Positions 17,999 to 25,665 of a stretch of 64,000 bases of DNA are shown here, piece after piece (position 1 is the stretch's first letter; each line of letters starts with the position of its first letter). The notes beneath the pieces were generated by a model. The model had not been told where the DNA came from. It worked only from the letters and a program-made list of their open reading frames with translations, and searched no databases. A program made the translations under genes and the position numbers. The DNA is from DAINPP01 sp963667315. Lineage in GTDB: Bacteria > Thermotogota > Thermotogae > MWEM01. The DNA is taken from contig OY763325.1 in NCBI GenBank assembly GCA_963667315.1, positions 2,046,001-2,110,000 of the forward strand, in the 5' to 3' direction.

Positions 17999-20872
17999 CT
18001 ACACTTCCAACACCTTTATCAGTTTATCGATTTCCTGGCCTGCGATCTCATCCTGATCAAACCAATATTCCCTGACAAGGGGCTCAATCTCGTATCTCAC
18101 AATCATCTCCAGCGTTTCCTTCGCCCTGTGATCCGCCATTTCTTCAGGCTTCAATTCACAAAAATAACTATGTCCAATCTGATAATCAACTCCGAGAGAA
18201 TCATCCTGTTCAATGGCACTGTTCAATCGAACCACTGCCTCTATCATCTCATTAAAATATTTAGAGTTTAAGCGGTTTTTATACATCTCGAAACCCTCTG
18301 TTTTAAAACCCGGAACGACTGTATAAAAAGCAAATCTGCGGCGTAGCGCATAATCTATCAAAGCAAGAGAACGATCAGCGGTATTCATCAAGCCTATCAT
18401 ATACAGATTATCGGGAACATGGAAAGATTCGTGTGAATAACTCAAATTCAACTGATAGTCTTCCCCTCTTTTATCAGCCTCAATCAGCATCAATAACTCA
18501 CCAAAGATCTTGCTGATATTCCCCCTGTTGATTTCATCCACGATAAAGAAATAATCTTTTTCAGGATCTTTTCTAGCCTTGTGACAAAAATTGTAAAACA
18601 CCCCTTTTTCAAGCGAAAAACCCTTTCCATCTGGTTTATAACCCTGTACAAAATCCTCATAGGTGTAATTCTGATGGAATTGAATCATTTTTATTCTATT
18701 TGAAGCTTTTTCACCCATGAAAGCATAGGCAAGCCGTTTCGCCATAAATGTTTTCCCAACTCCCGGAGGACCTTGCAGGATGATATTTTTCTTTCTTCTG
18801 ATGAGTAATAAAAGTCTGTTTAAATCTTTTTCCGATAAAAAGACTTGGTCAAGAAAATCGTTTTTTGAATATTTTTCAACCGTATTCCTTACTGCAGAAG
18901 GGGCTATGACATCCTCTTCTGATAATTCAACAATGATGTTAAATTCTGATTCAGTCAATCTAAATAAACTACCATTTCCTAATTTAAAAAATTCCATATT
19001 TGAAAGTTTCTCTATATTTTTCAAATCCGTATAACTTGTCGACAAATCAAAATCTCTAATCTTCTTAAAACTGATTTCTTTTTCATTCTTTCGTTCAATT
19101 TCGAGAAGAGAGACAATCGCTTTTACTGGTGATGCTTCGTATCCTATTACCAAATCCCCAACAGTTGCATTTTTATAATTATCAGCTACTCTTCGCTTAT
19201 TTCCTTTTTCGTTATATATGCTGTATGCAATCGTATCTCCAACAGCCAACTCGAAAAAGCTCCAAATCTTAGGACTGGCAATTAACCACCAATAGTTTCT
19301 GTTCTTCGTTTTGGTTGGCACAACCTTATTTTCAATCTCATTGATTAATTCTTTTCTTTCTGAGATATCTGTCAATGTTTTTATATAGGATGAATCAATC
19401 TCATATTCCCTTGTTTGCTGCCAATTGACCCTTCTGCAATGCGAAAACCGCTCTTCTTCAGGCAGATAATAGTAATCAGATGTCACAACCCCTCTGCCGA
19501 TAATCTTATTCTTCCCTTTTTTGGCATAAACGACATCCCTAATACTCATCCCTTTATAAAACTGCCAAACCATTAAAGCAGACTGCTTGGGATTCCCCTG
19601 CGAATCTTGTTTCTCTTTCAATCTTTCTTCGACCTCATCTTTGTTGGTATATTGACTAAAATCTCCGATAGACTTCCAGCCAATTGCCATGATGCCTTTT
19701 TCACAGAATTCCTCCCACATACTTGCCCCTTCGCCGGGTGAATATAACCAATATCGTCTTTTATCTTTTTGTTCTATCAAAGCTTTTTTCAATTCCGGTC
19801 TCAGAATCCAGATAAACTGCTTTTCACTTCTTCCCAAGAACGGAACCCACCATGATTCTTTCTCATCATGATATGTTTCATTTGCGTTAGCAATGATATG
19901 ATATTTTTCCTTTATCTTTTTTCCGAAATTACCAATTAACAGGTTATAGAATTGATGATGTTTCCCGTTTTTCTCTGCAATCTCACCTGCTGATGCTTCG
20001 CCACCCACCTCTAACAAGGTGAATAGTATTTCCTCTATCGCAGAATCGGTGATTTCTTGATCGTTAAGGATTTTAGCCCATTCTTCTTGAATAATTTTGT
20101 CTGCTGTCTTGAAGGGATTTGTTGTTATATCATCATCGGGAATGTGTCTAAATTTTTCAATCGCTTCTGTATTCAAATAACTCCCCAATACCACTTCCCG
20201 ATTACTTTCAAATCTCATTCCCTCTTGAGCATAACTGCTTCCCAATTCGTTTATAAGCCCAATATAATCGTTTGCTTTAAACTTCTTAATATTGATTGTT
20301 CGCCCCACTATCAATTCAATCAAATTAACTGTATTTTTGTCGAGCGAGATAAATTTGTCAGGGGAGATGATGTATAAAACAATCGATATCGTAACGATCT
20401 TCCCGCCGGCAAAAGCCAGTACCTCGTCAAGCGCACTTATGAACGCTTGTGTGTCAGGATTGTTTAAAGCAGCTTCAAAACAATCCCACACCGCATCATA
20501 TTGGTCTTTCGGCCCGCCTTTCAGGAAATCCAAATTTCTGTTATCAACAACGGGTATCAGAAAATTATTCTCTTTTAAATCATACTCCACATCAAATGCT
20601 TTGGCATAATTTTTTTGAAGTAATTCAGCTGATTCGGGTTTTAACGACATATTAAATGCACTCATCACCGTAAAAGGATCGATATCTGTTTTGCTTTCGA
20701 GAAATTTCGTTGTTCTGCCGGATGCTCTGTGAATTTCAAGCATCAAATCAATCAGATCTTTCCTCGACGTTTTATACTTTAAGATACTTTTGGCAATATT
20801 ACGATAAAATTCTATCCATCCAAAAGCTTGTGGCTCAGGTATTAAAAAAGAATCAAATCCGTCGCAATTCAT
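17999..20872 (-). CDS. mcrB: McrB-type AAA+ motor with two PUA/EVE-like reader modules
   Basis: 957 residues, about twice E. coli McrB. Order: helical N-terminal domain (1-245), a wing-like segment (255-366) ending WWVPFLGRSE ... WILRPEL, a first PUA/EVE-like module (372-515, YWLYSPGEGASMWEEF ... GIMAIGW), a second EVE-like module (525-650, NYWWLIASPKIW), and the McrB GTPase domain (680-957). The motor has Walker A GPPGVGKT (701-708), Walker B FFIVDEINRG (775-784) and the McrB signature MNTADRS (829-835). EVE and related PUA folds bind modified bases, so this protein probably recognises modified cytosine or another base in foreign DNA (inference). ATG start with GAAGGTG; TATAAT at 20918-20913. 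Confidence 0.93.
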   Translation of the reverse strand: MNCDGFDSFLIPEPQAFGWIEFYRNIAKSILKYKTSRKDLIDLMLEIHRASGRTTKFLESKTDIDPFTVMSAFNMSLKPESAELLQKNYAKAFDVEYDLKENNFLIPVVDNRNLDFLKGGPKDQYDAVWDCFEAALNNPDTQAFISALDEVLAFAGGKIVTISIVLYIISPDKFISLDKNTVNLIELIVGRTINIKKFKANDYIGLINELGSSYAQEGMRFESNREVVLGSYLNTEAIEKFRHIPDDDITTNPFKTADKIIQEEWAKILNDQEITDSAIEEILFTLLEVGGEASAGEIAEKNGKHHQFYNLLIGNFGKKIKEKYHIIANANETYHDEKESWWVPFLGRSEKQFIWILRPELKKALIEQKDKRRYWLYSPGEGASMWEEFCEKGIMAIGWKSIGDFSQYTNKDEVEERLKEKQDSQGNPKQSALMVWQFYKGMSIRDVVYAKKGKNKIIGRGVVTSDYYYLPEEERFSHCRRVNWQQTREYEIDSSYIKTLTDISERKELINEIENKVVPTKTKNRNYWWLIASPKIWSFFELAVGDTIAYSIYNEKGNKRRVADNYKNATVGDLVIGYEASPVKAIVSLLEIERKNEKEISFKKIRDFDLSTSYTDLKNIEKLSNMEFFKLGNGSLFRLTESEFNIIVELSEEDVIAPSAVRNTVEKYSKNDFLDQVFLSEKDLNRLLLLIRRKKNIILQGPPGVGKTFMAKRLAYAFMGEKASNRIKMIQFHQNYTYEDFVQGYKPDGKGFSLEKGVFYNFCHKARKDPEKDYFFIVDEINRGNISKIFGELLMLIEADKRGEDYQLNLSYSHESFHVPDNLYMIGLMNTADRSLALIDYALRRRFAFYTVVPGFKTEGFEMYKNRLNSKYFNEMIEAVVRLNSAIEQDDSLGVDYQIGHSYFCELKPEEMADHRAKETLEMIVRYEIEPLVREYWFDQDEIAGQEIDKLIKVLEV

Positions 20873-20958
20873 ACAAACACCTTCTACATAAAATATTTTA
20901 TTAACTTACATCATTATAACACAAGTTATATTTCACGTAACAGGATAACAAAATTCTC

Positions 20959-21327
20959 TCATATACTCTTCGAATAATAATTCGAAAAGAAGACAACCAA
21001 GACAAATTTAATCACGAGAACAAGTGCGGCAATCGCTATGATGAGCTTATCTACGCCCATGAAACCAGTTCTTTCTCTAATCCTTATATCTCTCTCGTCA
21101 ATCTGTTCGATTGCCATTTGTCTTTTCAGTTTTTTCATCTTTGATTCGGAAATCACAAGTGACTGGATAAACCACACCAGGCCAAGAGCCGTACACGCTG
21201 CTCCTATGCCTATAAACAACCCTGAAGCCATTTTCACTTCTTCTGTGTTGAGGACAAATCCCCTGATGATGATCAGAACGATTCCCACCATTGTCTGTAA
21301 TAAGTACAAGCCTTTCCTGTTTTTCAT
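20959..21327 (-). CDS. small membrane protein, decayed paralogue of 13970-14395
   Basis: 122 residues from ATG at 21327 (GAGGTGG upstream). It matches the membrane protein at 13970-14395 along its length but lacks about 20 residues between ERDIRIRERTG and FMGVDK, which removes the third membrane helix in frame. Its partner XRE gene is truncated and the promoter region has been lost, so the gene is probably not expressed in the original way. A remnant rather than a working gene is likely. Confidence 0.6.
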   Translation of the reverse strand: MKNRKGLYLLQTMVGIVLIIIRGFVLNTEEVKMASGLFIGIGAACTALGLVWFIQSLVISESKMKKLKRQMAIEQIDERDIRIRERTGFMGVDKLIIAIAALVLVIKFVLVVFFSNYYSKSI

Positions 21328-21328
21328 G

Positions 21329-21424
21329 TTATGCTTCCACCTCATAGATAAAGATTTCTTCAATCGTCAGTTCGAAATATCTCGCAATTTTAAACGCCAG
21401 CAGGATCGATGAATTGTATCTGCG
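21329..21424 (-). pseudogene. truncated XRE regulator, copy B
   Basis: Only the last 30 or so codons remain (RYNSSILLAFKIARYFEL followed by TIEEIFIYEVEA), nearly identical to residues 38-66 of the XRE protein at 14395-14595. The first half, including the recognition helix, is deleted: the sequence jumps from the codon for Arg38 directly to the ribosome binding site region. The upstream palindrome AAAGTATACTTT survives at 21451-21462, but the -35 box and second operator are gone. Confidence 0.85.
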
Positions 21425-21485
21425 TTTGACTCCTTTCAACGCTTATATGTAAAGTATACTTTCCATCTCGGTAGCAGGATTAAAT

Positions 21486-21511
21486 AAAAAAGAGAGCCGA
21501 TTAAGCTCTCC
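21486..21511 (-). terminator. terminator of the hypothetical gene at 21545
   Basis: GAGAGC, seven-base loop, GCTCTC, then T6 on the minus strand; the copy-B counterpart of 14704-14730. About 35 bases after the stop of the upstream gene. Confidence 0.75.
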
Positions 21512-21544
21512 TGATGTATTTATCTCTTTTCGTTCAACTATCGA

Positions 21545-22468
21545 TTATGATAGATTTCTGATTTCCAGATCCGTAAATCCCCTGTTGATCCATTTTCTGG
21601 TGTTTTTTCTTGAAAAATCGATGATCCCTTCAAGTACCTTCTGATCATCGTCTTCGTCAAATTTATAATTCATCAAATCAAAGACCCTGAGAATGTTTTT
21701 GAAATCAGAGTTGAATTTCAAGGCGTAGGCGATATTTTCAATCAATTGGTTCAGGTTACTTTGTTCCAGGCCTCCCGGATGATTGCTCAGATAATCCGCC
21801 ATTCGGATATAGGCTTCCGCCGTTCGTTCGATGATGCCGGCCGTATACAATCCGACTTCTTCCGCTGTCGGTAAATAGTAAGGTTTCCCTTCCACATAGG
21901 ACAGCATCTCCTCCAGTTCGTTCGGGCGTAACATCTCCTGAACGATATAGGCTTTCTCATATCTGAAGGGATACTTTTGTTTGGAGAGGTGTTGACAGAT
22001 TTGTATGACTTTTTCCTCTGAAACCGCTATTTTGTTATACCGATGCCACACGATTAAAAACTGCTCAGTGGAAAGACAGCCGTAAAGGTTGGTCAAGCTG
22101 GTTAGAAAGTACAATAGCACATCGTTTTCAACCGCTTCGTCGACGATATCTTTTAATTTTGATACGATATAATCGGCAAAGCGTTTATGCAGCTTAAAAG
22201 TCCTGTCCCCCTTTTCAGCTTCTTCAACTCTTACATAAAAGTGTTTGACAAAAAACAACCCGTGTGATTCTTTAACCTGCCGGTTTGAAAAATAAGGGAG
22301 ACTGTCGAAATAAGAACACAGCTCTTGTGAAAGCAGCTCCGGATAATTTTCCCTCATCACTTTCATTAAAAAATGCAGTTCATAAGTCAACAGGAAATGA
22401 GTATCCTGCACAAATTTGTCAAAAAGTTCCTCTGAAAATACGACACACCCTTTATCCATCTGCTGCAT
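21545..22468 (-). CDS. hypothetical helical protein
   Basis: 307 residues, no catalytic motif or membrane segment recognised; predicted mostly helical. GAGGTGG lies seven bases before the ATG and TATAAT is about 70 bases upstream, so it is a real gene. The segment FLTSLTNLYGCLSTEQFL reminds me of helical regions that precede a SEC-C zinc motif in some Firmicute proteins, but no SEC-C cysteine cluster is present here; that link is weak. The end of the gene abuts copy B of the long direct repeat, so its original C-terminus could have been replaced. Confidence 0.7.
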   Translation of the reverse strand: MQQMDKGCVVFSEELFDKFVQDTHFLLTYELHFLMKVMRENYPELLSQELCSYFDSLPYFSNRQVKESHGLFFVKHFYVRVEEAEKGDRTFKLHKRFADYIVSKLKDIVDEAVENDVLLYFLTSLTNLYGCLSTEQFLIVWHRYNKIAVSEEKVIQICQHLSKQKYPFRYEKAYIVQEMLRPNELEEMLSYVEGKPYYLPTAEEVGLYTAGIIERTAEAYIRMADYLSNHPGGLEQSNLNQLIENIAYALKFNSDFKNILRVFDLMNYKFDEDDDQKVLEGIIDFSRKNTRKWINRGFTDLEIRNLS

Positions 22469-22568
22469 TTTTAAACCACCTCAGTCTGTTTGTTTTTAAG
22501 CGTTCACATCCCGCTTTTCAATTCTGACTCATTATAACATTACTCCCCTCTTTGAAAAAGAATTGGTA

Positions 22569-22597
22569 TTGACAACACACCGAATCCATGTTATAAT
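22569..22597 (+). promoter_or_regulatory. perfect consensus promoter pointing into a terminator
   Basis: TTGACA (22569-22574), 17-base spacer, TATAAT (22592-22597): an exact match to the housekeeping consensus. There is no plus-strand gene until 24255. Transcription starting near 22604 would meet the terminator hairpin at 22611-22644 at once and give an RNA of about 40 bases, or on read-through an antisense RNA to the GNAT gene. Confidence 0.6.
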
Positions 22598-22610
22598 GAT
22601 ATTGAGAGAC

Positions 22611-22644
22611 AAAAAAAGAGAGCTGTTTTCAGCTCTCTTTTTTT
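22611..22644. terminator. 15-base-pair bidirectional terminator
   Basis: A perfect inverted repeat with stem AAAAAAAGAGAGCTG and a TTTT loop; T7 follows the stem on either strand. It ends the minus-strand hydrolase/GNAT operon and also stops plus-strand transcription from the promoter at 22569. Confidence 0.9.
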
Positions 22645-22674
22645 ATTTAACAGCTACTTTCTTTTATCTTATTT

Positions 22675-23139
22675 TTAACCTAAATGTTTAATCATGATCA
22701 GACAGGGATTTTTCTCTCCCCAGATTTCTTTTATCTCTTCCAGCGGATAGAAGCCGGCATGTCTGTAGAAACGTCTTGTTTTGGCATAATTCAAATCATC
22801 ATGGGAAGGGCCAAGCGTCTTGACACTCAGAAACGGTTTACCTTCCTTTTTCAGATAATGCTCCGCTGACTTTACGAGTAACGTTCCCGTCCCCTTTCCC
22901 TGATATTCTTTTTTAACACCGATCAGAAAGATCTCCCCCGCAAATTCAGAGGTTTCACCTATAGCTATAAATCCCGCAATATCGCTCCCCTGCTCAGCCG
23001 TCAGAAAATATTTCTCCCTGACCGCTTCAACGTATTCCACAATCGCGGACTCTATTCCAAACCACTCCGGCAGACTGCGTAACACCTCATTGGTGATTGA
23101 TGCTTTACGCGCTTCATTTTTTATTTCCCGTATTATCAC
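22675..23139 (-). CDS. GNAT family N-acetyltransferase
   Basis: 154 residues, single GNAT domain. The acetyl-CoA pyrophosphate loop is EYQGKGTGTLLVKSAEHYL, preceded by the beta-strand EIFLIGVKKEY; the C-terminal FYRHAGFYPL is typical. The start is GTG at 23139, overlapping the upstream hydrolase stop by four bases (GTGA), with GGGGGA before it, so the two are translationally coupled. Acceptor substrate unknown. Confidence 0.9.
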   Translation of the reverse strand: MIIREIKNEARKASITNEVLRSLPEWFGIESAIVEYVEAVREKYFLTAEQGSDIAGFIAIGETSEFAGEIFLIGVKKEYQGKGTGTLLVKSAEHYLKKEGKPFLSVKTLGPSHDDLNYAKTRRFYRHAGFYPLEEIKEIWGEKNPCLIMIKHLG

Positions 23140-24125
23140 TCCAATCCCCCTTTTAGTACAAATTCAACGATATCATTGAGGATGCCTTCAGCAACATAAC
23201 CTTTTTTGAAAAGATCCGCGTAGAGATCATCGTATTCTTTTTGCATCAACCTGTGATTGATATTCTCATATAACCTGAAAAACAAATTTTCCTTATCTCC
23301 AAAATCTTCTTTCAACTCCTCGAAAAAAACAGGATAATTAAACCGGTCGGCGTTCCCCTGTAAGACCAGAACAGGCAATTCAGTCGCTTGCAGTCTGCCA
23401 TAAGCATCCGAATCCATGATTCTGTAGACATATGACGCCTGCATTGACGGATGAATCATGATTGTACCGCCAATCGTTCGATTCGCAACAGACTGCCACA
23501 CCTGTTCCGATTCCTTGATTTGTTCTTCCGCATAACCCGCCTGCTGCATCTGTCCTCTGATCTGTTCAAACATCACGAGAGGGGCTGGCGTTCTCCCAAT
23601 ACCGGAAGCACACAGGATCGACCCATCTACTTTTTGACCGTATGTTTCCGCTATTCTGTCGGCAATCTCAGGCAGCATATATCCCCCCATGCTGACACCC
23701 AGCAGAAAAAGTCCGTCCACCCCCGGCACTTTACGCGCACTTTCAAAGGCGTTAAGCGCATCCTCCACAAATTCCGCATCCACACTCTCATAGTCAAAGG
23801 TTTCGAATTCATCTCTGTAAATCCCATTTCGTTTTGCATTTCTGAAAGTGGCAATCCCGTTGGAGGAAAGTCCCTGCGCAATATCTCTGATCGTGGCGTT
23901 GTCTCCGACAAGATTGTCAATGCCCGCTTCACCGGAACCCTGTACAATCAGAACAAGGGGAAAAGAGGCTAATCCGACGGGAATCGTAACTGCCGCGGAG
24001 AGAATATACTCCGATCCGATGGTGAATTCAAATTGCTGAAATTTGTTCAGATCCACATATGGTGCCTCCGCAAATGCAAAAATACTTATAAGGATCAACG
24101 TGATTAAAAGAATCTGTTTTCTCAT
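23136..24125 (-). CDS. secreted alpha/beta hydrolase
   Basis: 329 residues from ATG at 24125 (GAGGTG four bases upstream; a GTG at 24137 includes that site and is rejected). N-terminal signal peptide MRKQILLITLILISIFAFAEA with an AxA-like cut site, so it is exported. The fold is shown by the oxyanion region LIVQGSGEAG, the nucleophile elbow GVSMGG, an acid in LQGNADRF and a histidine in NINHRLM. Resembles dienelactone-hydrolase/acyl-esterase types. Followed by a coupled GNAT gene. Confidence 0.88.
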   Translation of the reverse strand: MRKQILLITLILISIFAFAEAPYVDLNKFQQFEFTIGSEYILSAAVTIPVGLASFPLVLIVQGSGEAGIDNLVGDNATIRDIAQGLSSNGIATFRNAKRNGIYRDEFETFDYESVDAEFVEDALNAFESARKVPGVDGLFLLGVSMGGYMLPEIADRIAETYGQKVDGSILCASGIGRTPAPLVMFEQIRGQMQQAGYAEEQIKESEQVWQSVANRTIGGTIMIHPSMQASYVYRIMDSDAYGRLQATELPVLVLQGNADRFNYPVFFEELKEDFGDKENLFFRLYENINHRLMQKEYDDLYADLFKKGYVAEGILNDIVEFVLKGGLE

Positions 24126-24217
24126 CTCACACCTCACTCTTCATATTGTATTTCTTATTATACAATTTTGTGATAACTCCTGTTCTTTTATTTTTTAAAG
24201 ATCTATGTTATACTATC

Positions 24218-24235
24218 AGTGACCACATGGTCACT
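24218..24235. promoter_or_regulatory. 18-base operator palindrome of the TetR gene at 24255
   Basis: AGTGACCACATGGTCACT: two perfect 8-base arms around CA. It starts four bases after a -10 candidate TATACT (24209-24214), over the expected transcription start, and 20 bases before the TetR ATG. Autorepression is inferred from position. Confidence 0.7.
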
Positions 24236-24254
24236 TGCGAAAAAGGAGGAAATG

Positions 24255-24860
24255 ATGGTAAAACAATTATTCTTTGAGATAAGTGAGGTAAAACGGGAAA
24301 TGATCATATCAACTGCAATGGCAGAATTTTCAGAACACGGTTTTGAGTTGAGTTCCACAAACCGCATCGTTAAAAAAGCGGGGATTTCCAAAGGAAGTCT
24401 GTTCAAGTATTTTGAGACGAAAGAGGATCTTTATTTTTATCTGATCGAAAGAATCGTTGGACAGCTCAGCTCAAATATGATCACACCGGAAGATGACTTG
24501 TTCATCCGGATCAGACAATATGCAGAATCCGAATTCAATTTTTTTCTTGAAAATCCCGTAGAATACGCCTTTATCAAAAGGGCATTTCAAAATGATCATT
24601 CGGAAATTTCTAAAAAAACATATGCAAAATACACCAACATCTCGGAACATCTCTTTGTTAAACTCTGTGATACTCCGGCACTTCACAACCATGAAAAAAA
24701 AGGAGTCTTTATCAACATACTCAAATGGGTGATCACAGGACTGAACGAAGAATTTACAGAAGTAAATCAAGTGGGCTCGCCAACAAAAATGAAGGAAGCG
24801 TATATGACAGCATTGGACAGCTATCTGTCAGTGTTGAAAAAAACTTTGGAGGTATTATAA
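24255..24860 (+). CDS. TetR family transcriptional regulator
   Basis: 201 residues from ATG at 24255; AAGGAGGA is five bases upstream, whereas the adjacent ATG at 24252 is too close. Residues about 10-58 are the TetR_N domain with EHGFELSSTNRIVKKAGISK and the recognition helix SKGSLFKYFETKEDLYFYL. The C-terminal helical domain is of the FadR/YsiA size. Its stop overlaps the start of the next hydrolase gene (TAATG), so they are coupled. The palindrome at 24218-24235 is its probable operator. Confidence 0.92.
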   Translation: MVKQLFFEISEVKREMIISTAMAEFSEHGFELSSTNRIVKKAGISKGSLFKYFETKEDLYFYLIERIVGQLSSNMITPEDDLFIRIRQYAESEFNFFLENPVEYAFIKRAFQNDHSEISKKTYAKYTNISEHLFVKLCDTPALHNHEKKGVFINILKWVITGLNEEFTEVNQVGSPTKMKEAYMTALDSYLSVLKKTLEVL

Positions 24861-25657
24861 TGGGAAAGATCATAGACGACAGCATCAAGATTGACAACAC
24901 GGAAATACAATATGTGGCATTCGGAAAGGGATCGGAAAATCTCGTGATGATTCCGGGTCTCGGTGATGGGTTAAAAACCGTCAAAGGCACCGGATTTCTG
25001 CTCTCAATGCTTTACAAACAATTTGCCAAAAGGTATCGTGTCCACGTCTTCAGCCGAAGAAACATCCTCCCGGAAGGGTTTAGCACACGCGATATGGCAG
25101 CGGATTTAAACTACTGTTTGAACAAACTCAGTCTGAACAAAGTCAATCTGCTTGGTATCTCTCAAGGGGGGATGATTTCTCAGTTTTTCGCCATTGACTA
25201 TCAGGAAAAATTAAAAAAACTCATCATCGCCGTCTCCCTTTCAAGACCCAATGCAACATCCAGGCAGGTCATCAAAAGCTGGTATGATATGGCAAAAAGA
25301 AAGCAATTTAAGGCATTGACCATCGATACCATGGAAAAGACGTATGTCGGAAAACGGTTAAAAAAATACAGATGGGTTTACCCCTTCGCCGGGTTGATCG
25401 GAAAACCCAAATCCGTCAATCGCTTTTTGATTCAGGCGAATGCCTGTCTGTATCATAACGCATATGACGAGTTGAATACAATTACGGTTGACACACTTGT
25501 CGTTGGCGGGCTAAAAGATAAGATCGTCGGCAGTAAAGCCGCAGCTGAAATGGCTGAACGTATTCCGAATTCAAGACTGATTGAATATCCGGAGCTTGGA
25601 CACGGGGCATCCGACGAAAAGGTATTCATTGAAGATGCCATTCGATTTCTCGGGTAA
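24860..25657 (+). CDS. alpha/beta hydrolase
   Basis: 265 residues from ATG at 24860 (TTGGAGG upstream), overlapping the TetR stop by one base. Cytosolic. Nucleophile elbow GISQGG, cap region about 140-200, acid in GGLKDKIVG and histidine in ELGHGA complete the triad. Esterase or haloperoxidase-like; no substrate assigned. Control by the coupled TetR gene is likely. Confidence 0.9.
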   Translation: MGKIIDDSIKIDNTEIQYVAFGKGSENLVMIPGLGDGLKTVKGTGFLLSMLYKQFAKRYRVHVFSRRNILPEGFSTRDMAADLNYCLNKLSLNKVNLLGISQGGMISQFFAIDYQEKLKKLIIAVSLSRPNATSRQVIKSWYDMAKRKQFKALTIDTMEKTYVGKRLKKYRWVYPFAGLIGKPKSVNRFLIQANACLYHNAYDELNTITVDTLVVGGLKDKIVGSKAAAEMAERIPNSRLIEYPELGHGASDEKVFIEDAIRFLG

Positions 25658-25665
25658 ATCAAACG

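Larger units (their letters stand above)
20959..21537. repeat. long direct repeat, copy B (decayed XRE/membrane module plus terminator)
   Basis: Same order and orientation as 13970-14757, with at least three deletions: one membrane helix, the N-terminal half of the XRE gene, and about 50 bases of promoter. The right end, including the terminator and the stretch ATCTCTTTTCGTTCAA, is almost identical to copy A. Confidence 0.8.

Noticed and set aside
21545..22468. SEC-C zinc-motif protein
   Set aside because: Only a vague likeness of one helical segment; the Cys cluster that defines SEC-C is missing.
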